A stretch of 64,000 bases of DNA from Oscillospiraceae bacterium (GCA_017550285.1 JAFZPP010000028.1:1-64000), one strand, 5' to 3'. Positions 36,665 to 45,401 are shown, numbered from the stretch's first letter. Numbers and translations are program-made. Notes: generated by a model not told the origin, from the sequence alone.

Positions 36665-37561
36665 ATGCAAAATGCATGTACCCTTTGTCCGCGCAGATGC
36701 GGCATTGACCGCAATGCAAAGCGCGGATACTGCGGCGAATCCGATACACTGCGGATTGCAAGAGCCGCACCGCATATGTGGGAGGAGCCGCCGATCAGCG
36801 GAACGAACGGCTCCGGCACAATCTTTTTCAGCGGCTGCAATCTGCGCTGCATTTACTGCCAGAATCATGAAATCGCCGTTTCACATCTGGGATATGAGAT
36901 TTCAGGCAATGAGCTGCTCCGGATCATGCTGGAGCTACAGTCACAAGGCGTTCACAATATCAATCTTGTCACAGCAGGACATTTTACGCCGCAGCTGATT
37001 CCTGTTTTACAGAAAGCAAAAGCCGGTGAACTGCACATTCCGATTGTATGGAACAGCAGCGGCTACGAATCTGCCGAAATGCTCCGGATGCTGGACGGGC
37101 TGATTGACATCTATCTTCCGGATTTCAAGTATCTCAATCCGCAGACCGCAAAGGAATACTCCAATGCACCGGATTATCCGGAAACTGCAAAAGCTGCACT
37201 TGCCGAAGCATTCCGGCAGTGCGGTACACCGACAATCAATCCGGAAACCGGTCTGATGATGCGCGGCGTACAGGTACGGCATCTGGTATTGCCGGGACAT
37301 GCGCAGGAATCGCGTCAGATTCTATGGTATCTCTATCAGACTTACGGCAACAGGATCGGCTACAGCATCATGAACCAGTACACGCCGATGCCGCAGATGC
37401 ATCTGCATCCGCTGCTTTCGCGTAAAGTCACGCAGCAGGAATATGACAATGTTGTCTGCTATGCGAAACAGATCGGTATCGAAAACGCTTATACACAGGA
37501 AGGAGAAGCTGCATGCAATTCTTTTATTCCGGAATTCTTCGGGCAGCCGTCGGTGATATGA
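36665..37561 (+). CDS. Radical SAM protein, PflA-like (COG1313 type)
   Basis: 298 residues. The CxxxCxxC cluster motif GCNLRCIYCQNH gives Cys58, Cys62 and Cys65. An N-terminal set of Cys (Cys5, Cys8, Cys12, Cys23 in CTLCPRRCGI and GYCGE) is typical of the PflA-related group with an extra metal-binding knuckle. IDIYLPDFKYL and GMxRHL-like VRHLVLPGH segments follow. Members are often annotated as pyruvate-formate-lyase-activating proteins, but this group is mostly uncharacterised; no glycyl radical enzyme lies beside it here. RBS CCGGAGGG. The end overlaps the next gene by 49 bases. Confidence 0.85.
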   Translation: MQNACTLCPRRCGIDRNAKRGYCGESDTLRIARAAPHMWEEPPISGTNGSGTIFFSGCNLRCIYCQNHEIAVSHLGYEISGNELLRIMLELQSQGVHNINLVTAGHFTPQLIPVLQKAKAGELHIPIVWNSSGYESAEMLRMLDGLIDIYLPDFKYLNPQTAKEYSNAPDYPETAKAALAEAFRQCGTPTINPETGLMMRGVQVRHLVLPGHAQESRQILWYLYQTYGNRIGYSIMNQYTPMPQMHLHPLLSRKVTQQEYDNVVCYAKQIGIENAYTQEGEAACNSFIPEFFGQPSVI

Positions 37562-37983
37562 TGCTGCTGATTATCATTCTGATGTTTCTGATCATCGGAG
37601 TCATCTATCTCATTTCCGGTTCAGTCAAAGCAACAGTCAAACTGTTTCGATTAACATTTCACGGTATCCGGACAACCGCAGACGTGCAGGATATTTCCAG
37701 ACAGCGCATCAGACGCTCGACGACTTGGTCATATACATTCTGGTTTCGCGTAAATGATATGCTGTATCACGGAAAAACCACCTCCGCCGGACCGTGGCAG
37801 CGCTATTCTGAGGGGGAAGAAATCCTGATTCAGTATGACCCGAAAGACCCGCACAACTGTCAGCCTGCAAAATCCGTCCTCTCTCTGATAATCAGAATCA
37901 TCGCAACTATTCTCAGTATGTTCATATTACTGCTCACTTTGCTGATGATCTTTGCGTGGATTGTAACGGTTTTGTTTAACTGA
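37513..37983 (+). CDS. DUF3592-like membrane protein
   Basis: 156 residues. Membrane segment at about 16-37, an extracellular or cytosolic beta domain about 45-115 (TADVQDISRQRIRRS, WFRVNDMLYHGKTTSAGPW, GEEILIQYDPKDPHN), and a second membrane segment about 122-150. The order and the YDPxxP motif fit DUF3592. Start at 37513 is supported by GGAAGGAG at good spacing, which makes it overlap the radical SAM gene by 49 bases; a start at 37558 would avoid this but has no binding site. Function unknown. Confidence 0.65.
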   Translation: MQFFYSGILRAAVGDMMLLIIILMFLIIGVIYLISGSVKATVKLFRLTFHGIRTTADVQDISRQRIRRSTTWSYTFWFRVNDMLYHGKTTSAGPWQRYSEGEEILIQYDPKDPHNCQPAKSVLSLIIRIIATILSMFILLLTLLMIFAWIVTVLFN

Positions 37984-38039
37984 TGGGCACGCTCGCGCTC
38001 TGAAAGGTCATTCATATTATAAAAACTCATTTTCTTCGC

Positions 38040-38068
38040 TTGCTTTTTAACTGAGAATATGCTATAAT
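38040..38068 (+). promoter_or_regulatory. Promoter of the malic enzyme gene
   Basis: TTGCTT (38040-38045), 17 bp, perfect TATAAT (38063-38068), 38 bases before the start. Confidence 0.8.
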
Positions 38069-38105
38069 AGTATCGCCAAATATAATTCAAAAGGAGCATG
38101 TTCAA

Positions 38106-39290
38106 ATGGATATCATGGAAAAAGCACTTGCTGCGCATCAGGAATGGGGCGGCAAGCTCGACATTCGCTCAAAGGTTGCAATCAAGGATAAGGAGTCGCT
38201 TTCGGTCGCTTATACACCGGGCGTCGCGCGTCCCTGCCTTGAAATTCAGAAAAATCCGTCGCTGTCCTATGATCTCACCGGACGTCATAACCTTGTCGCG
38301 GTCATCACGGACGGCACTGCCGTTCTCGGTCTCGGCGATATCGGACCGCTTGCCGCTATGCCGGTTATGGAGGGTAAATGCGCACTGTTCTCCGAATTCG
38401 GCGGCGTGGATGCAATTCCGCTTTGCGTCGATACAAAAGAACCGGATGAATTCTGTAAAACAGTTGCCCTGATTGCCGGCAGCTTCGGCGGCATCAATCT
38501 CGAGGATATTTCTGCGCCGCGCTGCTTTGAGATCGAGCGCAAGCTGAAAACAATGGTCGATATTCCCGTCTTCCATGACGATCAGCACGGAACAGCAGTC
38601 GTCGCTTCTGCTGCAATCATGAATGCTTCCAAGCTCGCAGGCAAGCAGATCAGTGACCTGCGCGTTGTGATTAACGGTGCAGGTGCAGCCGGCGTTGCAA
38701 TCGCTGAGATGCTGCTCTCAATCGGCGTACAGGATATCATGATGCTCAATTCCAAGGGCATTGTCTGCGAGGGCGACAAGCTCTCCTCCGAGGCACTGAC
38801 TTCACTCTCCAAGCGCACCAATAAAAACCGTATCCGCGGCGGACTTGCTGATGCAATGAAGGGTGCAGATGTCTTTATCGGCGTTTCCAAACCGAATCTC
38901 GTCACGCCGGAAATGGTCAAATCCATGAACGATAAGCCGTTCATCTTCGCAATGGCAAATCCGACACCGGAAATCATGCCTGACCTCGCAAAAGAAGCAG
39001 GTGCATTTGTTGTAGGCACGGGCAGAAGCGATTTTCCGAACCAGATCAACAATGTTCTTGCGTTCCCGGGCATTTTCAAGGGTGCACTGTCAGTCCGTGC
39101 CTCAGATATTACCGAAGGCATGAAGCATGCTGCCGCAGCGGCAATCGCTGGCTGTGTCTCTGAGGATGCGCTTTCACCGGAATGCGTCATTCCGAATCCG
39201 TTTGATCCGCAGGTCGCAAAGGCTGTCGCTGAGGCAGTCGCTGCTGCTGCGATCAAGGACGGTGTCGCACGCATCTGTGCGGAGAAATAA
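38106..39290 (+). CDS. NAD(P)-dependent malic enzyme
   Basis: 394 residues, the short bacterial form. Conserved parts: SVAYTPGVARPCLEI, VITDGTAVLGLGDIGPLAAMPVMEGK, FGGINLEDISAPRCFEIE, PVFHDDQHGTAVV and the Rossmann motif VINGAGAAGVAIAEML. It decarboxylates malate to pyruvate and CO2, forming NAD(P)H, or runs in reverse in CO2-rich anaerobic fermentation. RBS AAGGAG. The next gene begins 2 bases after its stop. Confidence 0.93.
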   Translation: MDIMEKALAAHQEWGGKLDIRSKVAIKDKESLSVAYTPGVARPCLEIQKNPSLSYDLTGRHNLVAVITDGTAVLGLGDIGPLAAMPVMEGKCALFSEFGGVDAIPLCVDTKEPDEFCKTVALIAGSFGGINLEDISAPRCFEIERKLKTMVDIPVFHDDQHGTAVVASAAIMNASKLAGKQISDLRVVINGAGAAGVAIAEMLLSIGVQDIMMLNSKGIVCEGDKLSSEALTSLSKRTNKNRIRGGLADAMKGADVFIGVSKPNLVTPEMVKSMNDKPFIFAMANPTPEIMPDLAKEAGAFVVGTGRSDFPNQINNVLAFPGIFKGALSVRASDITEGMKHAAAAAIAGCVSEDALSPECVIPNPFDPQVAKAVAEAVAAAAIKDGVARICAEK

Positions 39291-39292
39291 TC

Positions 39293-40078
39293 ATGCTGCG
39301 GATAGACAGCGGTTTTCTGCGTGTGATTCTCATTCTGATCAGTATCTTCTTCATCCTTGAATTCTGGCTCCCGACGACTGTCGGTATCATAAATATCGGA
39401 AATGTCTTCGGCTTGGGATGCAGTATCGTGCTTCTGGTATTCGCAGCTTTTAATAAGCGTGTTTCTGCACTGCTGGATAAAATATACGCTTGCCGCGCCG
39501 GAAAAATCACACTGCGCGTACTTGGAATCCTGATTGTACTCGGCGTCATATACTGTCTGATACTAAGTATTCTGATGCTGCATTCTGCTTACCGAAAGCC
39601 GAAATCTACGCCGCAGGCTGTGATTATACTCGGCTGCAAGGTACGCGGCACAAATCCGACCAGAATGCTCTCCGAACGGATCAAGGCAGCTTATAACGCC
39701 ATGCAGAAGTATCCGGAAATGATCGCAGTGGTGTCCGGCGGCAAAGGCAATGATGAGGATATCTCAGAGGCTGAATGCATGCGCCGTGAGCTGATGAAAA
39801 AGGGGATCGCCGAATCCAGAATTCTGATAGAAGATCAATCGACATCCACCTCGGAAAACCTCCGTTTTTCACATAGTATTCTCGAAGAAAACGGAATCAC
39901 CGGCAATATCATGATCGCAACGGACGGCTACCACGAAATGCGTGCGCAGTATCTTGCAAAGCGCGAAAACCTGCCGGACTGCGATCCGGCACCGGCACAT
40001 ACAACACTTTTGATGTTCCCGACCTACTGGGTACGGGAATGGTTCGGGCTGACGCACGCCTTTATTTTCGGCGATTAA
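39293..40078 (+). CDS. YdcF/ElyC-like DUF218 membrane protein
   Basis: 261 residues. Three N-terminal membrane segments (about 8-25, 30-48, 62-85), then the DUF218 domain about 98-250 with AVIILGCKVRGTNPTRML, VVSGGKGNDEDISEAECM and STSTSENLRFS motifs. Related proteins (SanA, YdcF, ElyC) are linked to envelope processes; the chemistry is unknown. It is translated right behind malic enzyme (start 2 bases after its stop), though no functional link is evident. Followed by a terminator. Confidence 0.85.
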   Translation: MLRIDSGFLRVILILISIFFILEFWLPTTVGIINIGNVFGLGCSIVLLVFAAFNKRVSALLDKIYACRAGKITLRVLGILIVLGVIYCLILSILMLHSAYRKPKSTPQAVIILGCKVRGTNPTRMLSERIKAAYNAMQKYPEMIAVVSGGKGNDEDISEAECMRRELMKKGIAESRILIEDQSTSTSENLRFSHSILEENGITGNIMIATDGYHEMRAQYLAKRENLPDCDPAPAHTTLLMFPTYWVREWFGLTHAFIFGD

Positions 40079-40083
40079 ACTGC

Positions 40084-40112
40084 AAAAACTGCTGCTTTCG
40101 GGCAGCAGTTTT
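40084..40112 (+). terminator. Terminator after the YdcF-like gene
   Basis: AAAACTGCTGC pairs with GCAGCAGTTTT around a 6-base loop, followed by T-rich sequence. Confidence 0.85.
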
Positions 40113-40162
40113 CTGATTTATTTTGCTTTGCCGCATAAAAGCGAAAAAACTTTGTGAAAATA

Positions 40163-40191
40163 TTGACAAGCTCAGCAAAATAGAGTATAAT
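40163..40191 (+). promoter_or_regulatory. Promoter of ddh
   Basis: Perfect TTGACA (40163-40168), 17 bp, perfect TATAAT (40186-40191). Confidence 0.9.
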
Positions 40192-40229
40192 AATAGGCAT
40201 AAACAATCACTTAAGGAGGATTTTATCTC

Positions 40230-41219
40230 ATGAGCAAGATTCGTATTGGTATTGTCGGTTACGGCAACCTCGGCAAAGGCGTTGAGCTCGCAATCCGCAG
40301 CAATCCGGATACTGCGCTTGCATTTGTTGCAACACGCCGCGATCCGTCCGCAGTAACTCTGAAAACCGCAAATGTTCCGGTTTATCAGTATAATGATCTC
40401 GCTGCACATCAGAACGAAGCTGATGTTGTCATCGTCTGCGGCGGCTCCGCAACCGATCTTCCGAAGCAGACACCTGAGCTGGCAAAGCTCTTTACTGTCG
40501 TTGACAGCTTTGATACACATGCAAGAATTCCCGAGCACTTTGCAAACGTCGATGCCGCTGCAAAGGCATCCGGTCATGTTGCAATGATCTCTGTCGGCTG
40601 GGATCCGGGCATGTTCTCGCTCGCAAGACTCTACGGCAACTGCATTCTGCCGGAAGGCAAGGATTACACCTTCTGGGGCAAAGGCGTTTCGCAGGGTCAC
40701 TCCGATGCAATCCGCCGCGTAGAAGGCGTGCAGGACGGCAAGCAGTATACTGTTCCGATTGCATCCGCAATGGAGGCTGTCCGCAGAGGAGAACAGCCGG
40801 AGCTGACGACCCGTCAAAAGCATCTCCGCGAATGCTTTGTTGTTGCAAAGCCGGGTGCCGATCTCGCAAAGATCGAGAATGACATCAAGACAATGCCGAA
40901 CTATTTTGCTGACTATGATACCGTTGTACACTTCATCTCACAGGAGGAGCTGAACCGTGATCACGCAGGCATTCCGCACGGCGGATTTGTCATGCGCAGC
41001 GGTGTCTCCGGTGAGAACAAGGAGCATAAGCATCTGATCGAATACAGCCTCAAGCTCGACTCCAATCCGGAGTTTACAACGAATGTTCTGGTCGCATTTG
41101 CCCGTGCAGCAGCCAGATTTGCAAAGGAGCAGAACTTCGGTTGCAAGACAGTATTTGATGTACCGCCGGCTTATCTTTCGCCGCTTTCGGGCGATGAGAT
41201 TCGCGCACATATGCTCTGA
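40230..41219 (+). CDS. ddh: meso-Diaminopimelate dehydrogenase
   Basis: 329 residues, normal Ddh length. NADP-binding IGIVGYGNLGKGVELAI at the N-terminus; VDSFDTHARIPEHF, SVGWDPGMFSLARLYG, WGKGVSQGHSDAIRRVEGV and PHGGFVMRSG are the characteristic DAP-binding segments. It reductively aminates tetrahydrodipicolinate to meso-DAP in one step, supplying both lysine and peptidoglycan precursor. Own promoter and RBS (AAGGAGG). It also fits with MurD and the wall-synthesis genes elsewhere in the window. Confidence 0.95.
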   Translation: MSKIRIGIVGYGNLGKGVELAIRSNPDTALAFVATRRDPSAVTLKTANVPVYQYNDLAAHQNEADVVIVCGGSATDLPKQTPELAKLFTVVDSFDTHARIPEHFANVDAAAKASGHVAMISVGWDPGMFSLARLYGNCILPEGKDYTFWGKGVSQGHSDAIRRVEGVQDGKQYTVPIASAMEAVRRGEQPELTTRQKHLRECFVVAKPGADLAKIENDIKTMPNYFADYDTVVHFISQEELNRDHAGIPHGGFVMRSGVSGENKEHKHLIEYSLKLDSNPEFTTNVLVAFARAAARFAKEQNFGCKTVFDVPPAYLSPLSGDEIRAHML

Positions 41220-41306
41220 TTTTCGCCTGATACTTGTAATAATCGCCAAGATTTGGCTTTCTTTCGACGGGTTTCTGATTGAAAAGTCCGAATTATCAAT
41301 TTCGAT

Positions 41307-41336
41307 TTGACAAATCACGTATTTTCGTTATATAAT
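41307..41336 (+). promoter_or_regulatory. Promoter of the HU gene
   Basis: TTGACA (41307-41312), 18 bp, TATAAT (41331-41336), 35 bases before the start. Confidence 0.85.
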
Positions 41337-41371
41337 ACATGCATAGACTTTATATACAGGAGGAAATCCCC

Positions 41372-41653
41372 ATGAAGAAAAACGATCTGGTTGCAGCAAT
41401 CGCTGCAAAAGAAAATTGCCCGAAGAAGGAAGCTGACAAGGCTCTGAATCTGGTTCTGGACGCAATCACCGATGCACTTGTTGCAGGTGAAAAGGTTTCC
41501 ATCACCGGGTTCGGTACATTCGAGGTTCGTGAGCGTCCGGCAAAGCAGTGCAAGAATCCGCGTACCGGTGAGATCATGACCACGAAGCCCTGCAAGGCAC
41601 TTGCTTTCAAGGCAGGTAAGACTCTGAAGGATTCTATCAACCCCGAAAAGTAA
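41372..41653 (+). CDS. hup: DNA-binding protein HU
   Basis: 93 residues. MKKNDLVAAIAAKENCPKKE begins the helical body; GEKVSITGFGTFEVRERPAK and RNPxTGE-like KNPRTGEIM form the beta arm that inserts in the DNA minor groove; FKAGKTLKDSIN ends it. Bends and compacts DNA. Start at 41372 behind CAGGAGG. Followed 35 bases later by an Ala/Lys-rich protein gene with no terminator in between, so probably cotranscribed. Confidence 0.95.
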   Translation: MKKNDLVAAIAAKENCPKKEADKALNLVLDAITDALVAGEKVSITGFGTFEVRERPAKQCKNPRTGEIMTTKPCKALAFKAGKTLKDSINPEK

Positions 41654-41688
41654 TCACACTATCGCAACTGGCAGAGGAGGAACCAAAC

Positions 41689-42102
41689 ATGCCGAATACC
41701 AAGAAGGAAGTTGCCGAGGAGGCTGTCAAGAAGGTGAAGGCTGTTGCTGAGGATGCCAAGGCAACCGTGAAAGCAGCCGCTGAGACCGTGACCGAAAAAG
41801 CAGAAGCTACTGTTGTAAAGGCAAAGACTGCTGCGAAGAAGGCAGCCGCCAAGCCGCGTGCTGCTGCAAAGAAGACCGCCGCAAAAAAGGACGCCGAGAA
41901 GATTGAGACAAAGGTTGTTGTTGAACTTCCGAATGTTTCTGAATCGACTGATTCGCTGATCGAGCGTGCGAAGGCAGACTGGACTGCAAAAGGTAATGCG
42001 CTGAGCAATATGAAGCAGCTTACGCTTTATATCAACGCAGTAGAAGGTATGGTTTACTACGTTGTGAACGACGATTACCTCTCCGGTAATTTTGCAATCT
42101 GA
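41689..42102 (+). CDS. Ala/Lys-rich DUF6465 protein
   Basis: 137 residues. Residues 1-68 are almost only Ala, Lys, Val, Glu and Thr (KAEATVVKAKTAAKKAAAK), resembling histone H1-like tails; residues about 74-137 form a small globular domain (VVVELPNVSES...MKQLTLYINAVEGMVYYVVND) that matches the DUF6465 family. The basic tail suggests DNA or RNA binding. The position directly behind HU, with a shared transcript, supports a nucleoid role; the function is not known experimentally to me. RBS GAGGAGG; strong terminator behind. Confidence 0.8.
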   Translation: MPNTKKEVAEEAVKKVKAVAEDAKATVKAAAETVTEKAEATVVKAKTAAKKAAAKPRAAAKKTAAKKDAEKIETKVVVELPNVSESTDSLIERAKADWTAKGNALSNMKQLTLYINAVEGMVYYVVNDDYLSGNFAI

Positions 42103-42111
42103 TTACAGTAA

Positions 42112-42145
42112 AAAGTGTACTGAGGAAACTCAGTACACTTTTTTT
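42112..42145 (+). terminator. Terminator of the HU operon
   Basis: A perfect 13-bp stem AAAGTGTACTGAG/CTCAGTACACTTT followed by seven T in total. Confidence 0.9.
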
Positions 42146-42205
42146 GTATAGAAAAGGAAAAAATGCAGATACTGACCTTGAATCATAGGAAGGGAAGTAT
42201 CGAAC

Positions 42206-43807
42206 ATGCGCAAACGACCGCTCCGGCTGCTGCTGATCTCCGGCATCCTGCTGATTTGTATGGCAGGAATGATTATGCAGCTCTATAACATTATGCATAA
42301 GAAACAGGTCTATGAGGTAAGCGTCCGGCAGGGGCATTATCATTTGCATGTACCGCTGACGGAAGGTACAATCTATGACCGCAGTTTTGCTCCGCTCAAT
42401 CATCCGAAGGATGTCATTATTGCAGTTGTCAATCCGACGCCGGATACAATGGCATCGCTCTTTGCTAAGCTCACGGACCGCGAGACAGTAAGCGAGCAGA
42501 TTCAGCATGTTTCACCGTTCTATTGCTATCTGAATGAAGAAGCGGAACCGAATCAGAATCTTTCCGTGCTCCATGGCGCACGGAAGCCTGACGGTCCGCT
42601 TCCGGCGCAGCATCTGCTCGGATACCGTCAGAACGGAGAAGGCGCAGCAGGGTTGGAATGTGCTTATTCTGACTGGCTTGCAGCATGTGACACCTCTGCG
42701 GATGTGACGTTTTCTGTATCCGGCAGGGGAGAGGTGCTTGTCGGGGCGGACCGCTCACTGATCATCAACGGTCAGGAGGGCGGCGGTGTTGTGACAACAA
42801 TCGACCGGCAGATACAACAAATTACGGAACATGCACTTGCATCGGCAGCACCGTATGCAGGCGCTGCAATCGTTATGCAGGTCGGAACCGGTGAACTCAC
42901 AGCCTGTGCCAGTACGCCGGTTTATGATCCGGACCATCTCGCAGATGCACTCAGGAACGAACAGAAGCCGTTTCTGAACCGTGCGCTCTCTGCATATAAT
43001 GTAGGCTCCGTTTTTAAGCTCGTGACCGCAGCGACAGCACTGGAGCACGGCATTCCGGTGAAATTCATGTATGAATGCAGCGGTGCGATATCTGTTTACG
43101 GACAGCGTTTTCGATGCCATAAACAGATCGGACACGGTTTGCAGGATATGCAGCAGGCACTGATCAATTCATGCAACCCTTATTTTATTCATATCAGCTC
43201 ACTGATGACGCCGGAAAACATGCAAGATACTGCGGATGCACTCGGCTTCGGCAGGAAAACGGTTCTGGCAGACGGGCTGATATCAGACGGCGGATATTTG
43301 CAATCGGTTGAAGAATTGCAGGTCGAGGCAGAGAAGGCGAATATGAGTTTCGGGCAGGGCAAGCTGCTCGCAACACCGTTGCAGGTCTGCGCCATGACAG
43401 CCTGCTTTGCCGACAAAGGCATCTACACCGAGCCGAAGCTCGTGCGCGGTCTGACAACAGACGGCAGCACCCTGCTTGCTGATTCGGTGCCCGTGCAGCA
43501 CCGTGCCGTATCGGAGGAAACGGCTGCAAAAATCCGCCGCATGACAGTATCAGTCATCGAAAAAGCAAAGCAGACAAACGGCAAGCCGGATAATACCAGA
43601 GCCGCAGGCAAAACATCCACTGCACAGACCGGCAGAACCGATGATGACGGAAACGAACTCTGTCACGCTTGGATGACCGGTTTCTTTCCGGTCAATCAGC
43701 CCAAATATGCTGTTACGGTTTTTATCGAGAACGGCGGATCCGGCAATGAAACCGCAGCTCCTGTTTTCCGCGAGATCATAGAACAGATCACAGCCGCCGG
43801 ATTATAA
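42206..43807 (+). CDS. Penicillin-binding protein, class B transpeptidase (SpoVD/FtsI-like)
   Basis: 533 residues. One N-terminal membrane anchor (about 7-25), a shortened non-catalytic dimerisation-type domain (GTIYDRSFAPL, about 50-190), and a transpeptidase domain about 200-530. Active-site motifs: SVFK (Ser268, Lys271), SCN (Ser322-Asn324) and, where KTG is usual, KTS (Lys469-Ser471 in AGKTSTAQTG). It crosslinks peptidoglycan outside the membrane. No PASTA domains. The last 6 bases overlap the convergent amidase gene. Which morphogenetic process it serves cannot be told; the class includes division (FtsI), elongation and spore (SpoVD) enzymes. Confidence 0.88.
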   Translation: MRKRPLRLLLISGILLICMAGMIMQLYNIMHKKQVYEVSVRQGHYHLHVPLTEGTIYDRSFAPLNHPKDVIIAVVNPTPDTMASLFAKLTDRETVSEQIQHVSPFYCYLNEEAEPNQNLSVLHGARKPDGPLPAQHLLGYRQNGEGAAGLECAYSDWLAACDTSADVTFSVSGRGEVLVGADRSLIINGQEGGGVVTTIDRQIQQITEHALASAAPYAGAAIVMQVGTGELTACASTPVYDPDHLADALRNEQKPFLNRALSAYNVGSVFKLVTAATALEHGIPVKFMYECSGAISVYGQRFRCHKQIGHGLQDMQQALINSCNPYFIHISSLMTPENMQDTADALGFGRKTVLADGLISDGGYLQSVEELQVEAEKANMSFGQGKLLATPLQVCAMTACFADKGIYTEPKLVRGLTTDGSTLLADSVPVQHRAVSEETAAKIRRMTVSVIEKAKQTNGKPDNTRAAGKTSTAQTGRTDDDGNELCHAWMTGFFPVNQPKYAVTVFIENGGSGNETAAPVFREIIEQITAAGL

Positions 43808-44542
43808 GCGGAGATATTCGCCGCTGACATACCCAGTTTTCCCGTTATACGTGGTGACAAACCAGCCGTCTGTTTCTCCGTATAGGATGAGCTGCGTTTC
43901 ATCCGGAATCTGTGTCAGAATCGTTCCGGTCAGCGCAGGATAATCCCGAAGATTCAGGCGGCTGCCGTTTGTCTGCACGGTACCGTAAAACGGCTCCTCT
44001 GCATTGATAAACGGAATGCCGAAATAATCTGTCAGCGAAAGCACAAGATTCATTGCGATCTGTTTGAGATTCTTCCGAATCCACGCTGCATCCTCGGGAT
44101 TGTCATGATACCCGATCTCAGCAAGCACAGCAACTGCTTTCGTCCGCAGCACCTCCCCGAGACTGTTCGTCGGACGTGCCGTGACATGATTTTCGACAGG
44201 ATAAATGCGCTGCATGTTGTTTGCAGTGATTGTTGCCAGCAGTTCACTGTCGGAGCTGTTCGACGCAAAGTAGACATCTATGCCGCGGAGCATCCCTGCA
44301 AACTGCGCAGGTGCAGCATTGGAATGCAGCGCCAGATGTACATCAAAGTTTCCGGCATTGGAATCCGCGATTGCGCCGGCTGCATTCCGTTCCGGATCGT
44401 TCCGGACAAATGTGATCCCGCTCGCGCGCAGATACGGCTCCATTTCTGTTGCAAGCAGATTCATCACCATTTCCTCATTGCCTGTGCCGTCAGCATACGG
44501 ATTCCATTCCTGCGTGGAAGGACTTAAAAATACATTCGGCAT
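43802..44542 (-). CDS. N-acetylmuramoyl-L-alanine amidase with SH3 domain
   Basis: 246 residues. Amidase_3 domain about 1-185: MPNVFLSPSTQEWNPYADGTGNEE at the N-terminus, DVHLALHSNA (Zn-ligand His) and VLAEIGYHDNPEDAAW (catalytic Glu). SH3-like domain about 190-246 (SRLNLRDYPALTGTIL, GYVSGEYLRL). It cuts the bond between muramic acid and the stem peptide. The usual first motif GHGG is replaced by SPSTQ, as in a common Clostridia subgroup, so activity is still likely. No signal peptide is seen, as in spore or mother-cell lysins. Start at 44542 follows GAGGTG. Convergent with the PBP gene (6-base overlap). Confidence 0.85.
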   Translation of the reverse strand: MPNVFLSPSTQEWNPYADGTGNEEMVMNLLATEMEPYLRASGITFVRNDPERNAAGAIADSNAGNFDVHLALHSNAAPAQFAGMLRGIDVYFASNSSDSELLATITANNMQRIYPVENHVTARPTNSLGEVLRTKAVAVLAEIGYHDNPEDAAWIRKNLKQIAMNLVLSLTDYFGIPFINAEEPFYGTVQTNGSRLNLRDYPALTGTILTQIPDETQLILYGETDGWFVTTYNGKTGYVSGEYLRL

Positions 44543-44621
44543 TGAACACACCTCTTTCTGAAATATTTCTATATCTTATGCAAAAAATCTGATTTTGTGC
44601 ATCGAAAAGTGATAAAAGGTC

Positions 44622-44650
44622 TTGCATTTCCAAATTTTTTATTGTATAAT
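44622..44650 (+). promoter_or_regulatory. Promoter of the two-component system
   Basis: TTGCAT (44622-44627), 17 bp, perfect TATAAT (44645-44650), 38 bases before the start codon. Confidence 0.85.
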
Positions 44651-44687
44651 TATAGTAGAAAGATATGTACAGAAAGGGGGATTGCTC

Positions 44688-45365
44688 ATGAGAATTCTGC
44701 TTGTCGAGGATGAAGCAGCGCTCTCGGACGCGCTCGTTCAGATATTTCATAAGAATAAATATATTGTAGATGCATGCTATGACGGCGAATCCGGACTGGA
44801 TAATGCCCTTTCCGGTATTTATGATATGATCGTGCTTGACGTCATGCTGCCGAAAATGAACGGACTGGATGTTCTGCGTGAAATCCGCCGGAACAAGCTG
44901 ACGACGCCCGTTCTGCTCCTGACCGCAAAGGACAGCATTGCTGACAAGGTCGCGGGACTGGATGTCGGCGCAGATGATTATATGACAAAGCCGTTCTCCT
45001 CGGATGAACTGCTTGCGCGTATCCGTTCACTTTACCGCCGAAATGCGAATGTCATTTTTGAAAATGTACTTACATGGAGCGATCTGACGCTCAATCTTTC
45101 TACATATGAACTGTTCTGCGGCAAAAATTCCTTCAAGCTCGGTCTCAAGGAATTCTCCATGATGGAGCTGTTTCTCAAAAACGGCAGCCGGATTCTCTCC
45201 AAGGAGACGCTGATTGTCAAAATCTGGGGCTATGAATCCGATGCGGAAAATAACAATGTCGAGGTGTATGTCAGCTTCCTTCGCAAGAAGCTCGCACATA
45301 TGAAATCAAAGGTTGCAATCAAAACGGTTCGCGGTGTCGGATATTGTCTCGAAGAAAAGGAATGA
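44688..45365 (+). CDS. OmpR/PhoB-type response regulator
   Basis: 225 residues. Receiver domain about 1-118: acidic pocket VEDEAA, phospho-acceptor Asp51 in IVLDVMLPK, LLTAKDS and the switch Lys in DYMTKPFSSDEL. Winged-helix DNA-binding domain about 128-225 (LKEFSMMELFLKNGSRILSKE, YVSFLRKKL, TVRGVGYCL). Start at 44688 follows AAAGGGGG; an upstream in-frame ATG at 44622 lies inside the promoter. Forms an operon with the sensor kinase 36 bases downstream. Confidence 0.95.
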   Translation: MRILLVEDEAALSDALVQIFHKNKYIVDACYDGESGLDNALSGIYDMIVLDVMLPKMNGLDVLREIRRNKLTTPVLLLTAKDSIADKVAGLDVGADDYMTKPFSSDELLARIRSLYRRNANVIFENVLTWSDLTLNLSTYELFCGKNSFKLGLKEFSMMELFLKNGSRILSKETLIVKIWGYESDAENNNVEVYVSFLRKKLAHMKSKVAIKTVRGVGYCLEEKE

Positions 45366-45401
45366 TGCCGTCTGTACGCATTCTGAGAGGAGGGATGCAG
45401 C

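Noticed and set aside
43802-44542. Amidase possibly inactive because GHGG is replaced by SPSTQ
   Set aside because: This replacement is a regular feature of a large Clostridia amidase subgroup; the other His and the catalytic Glu are present.
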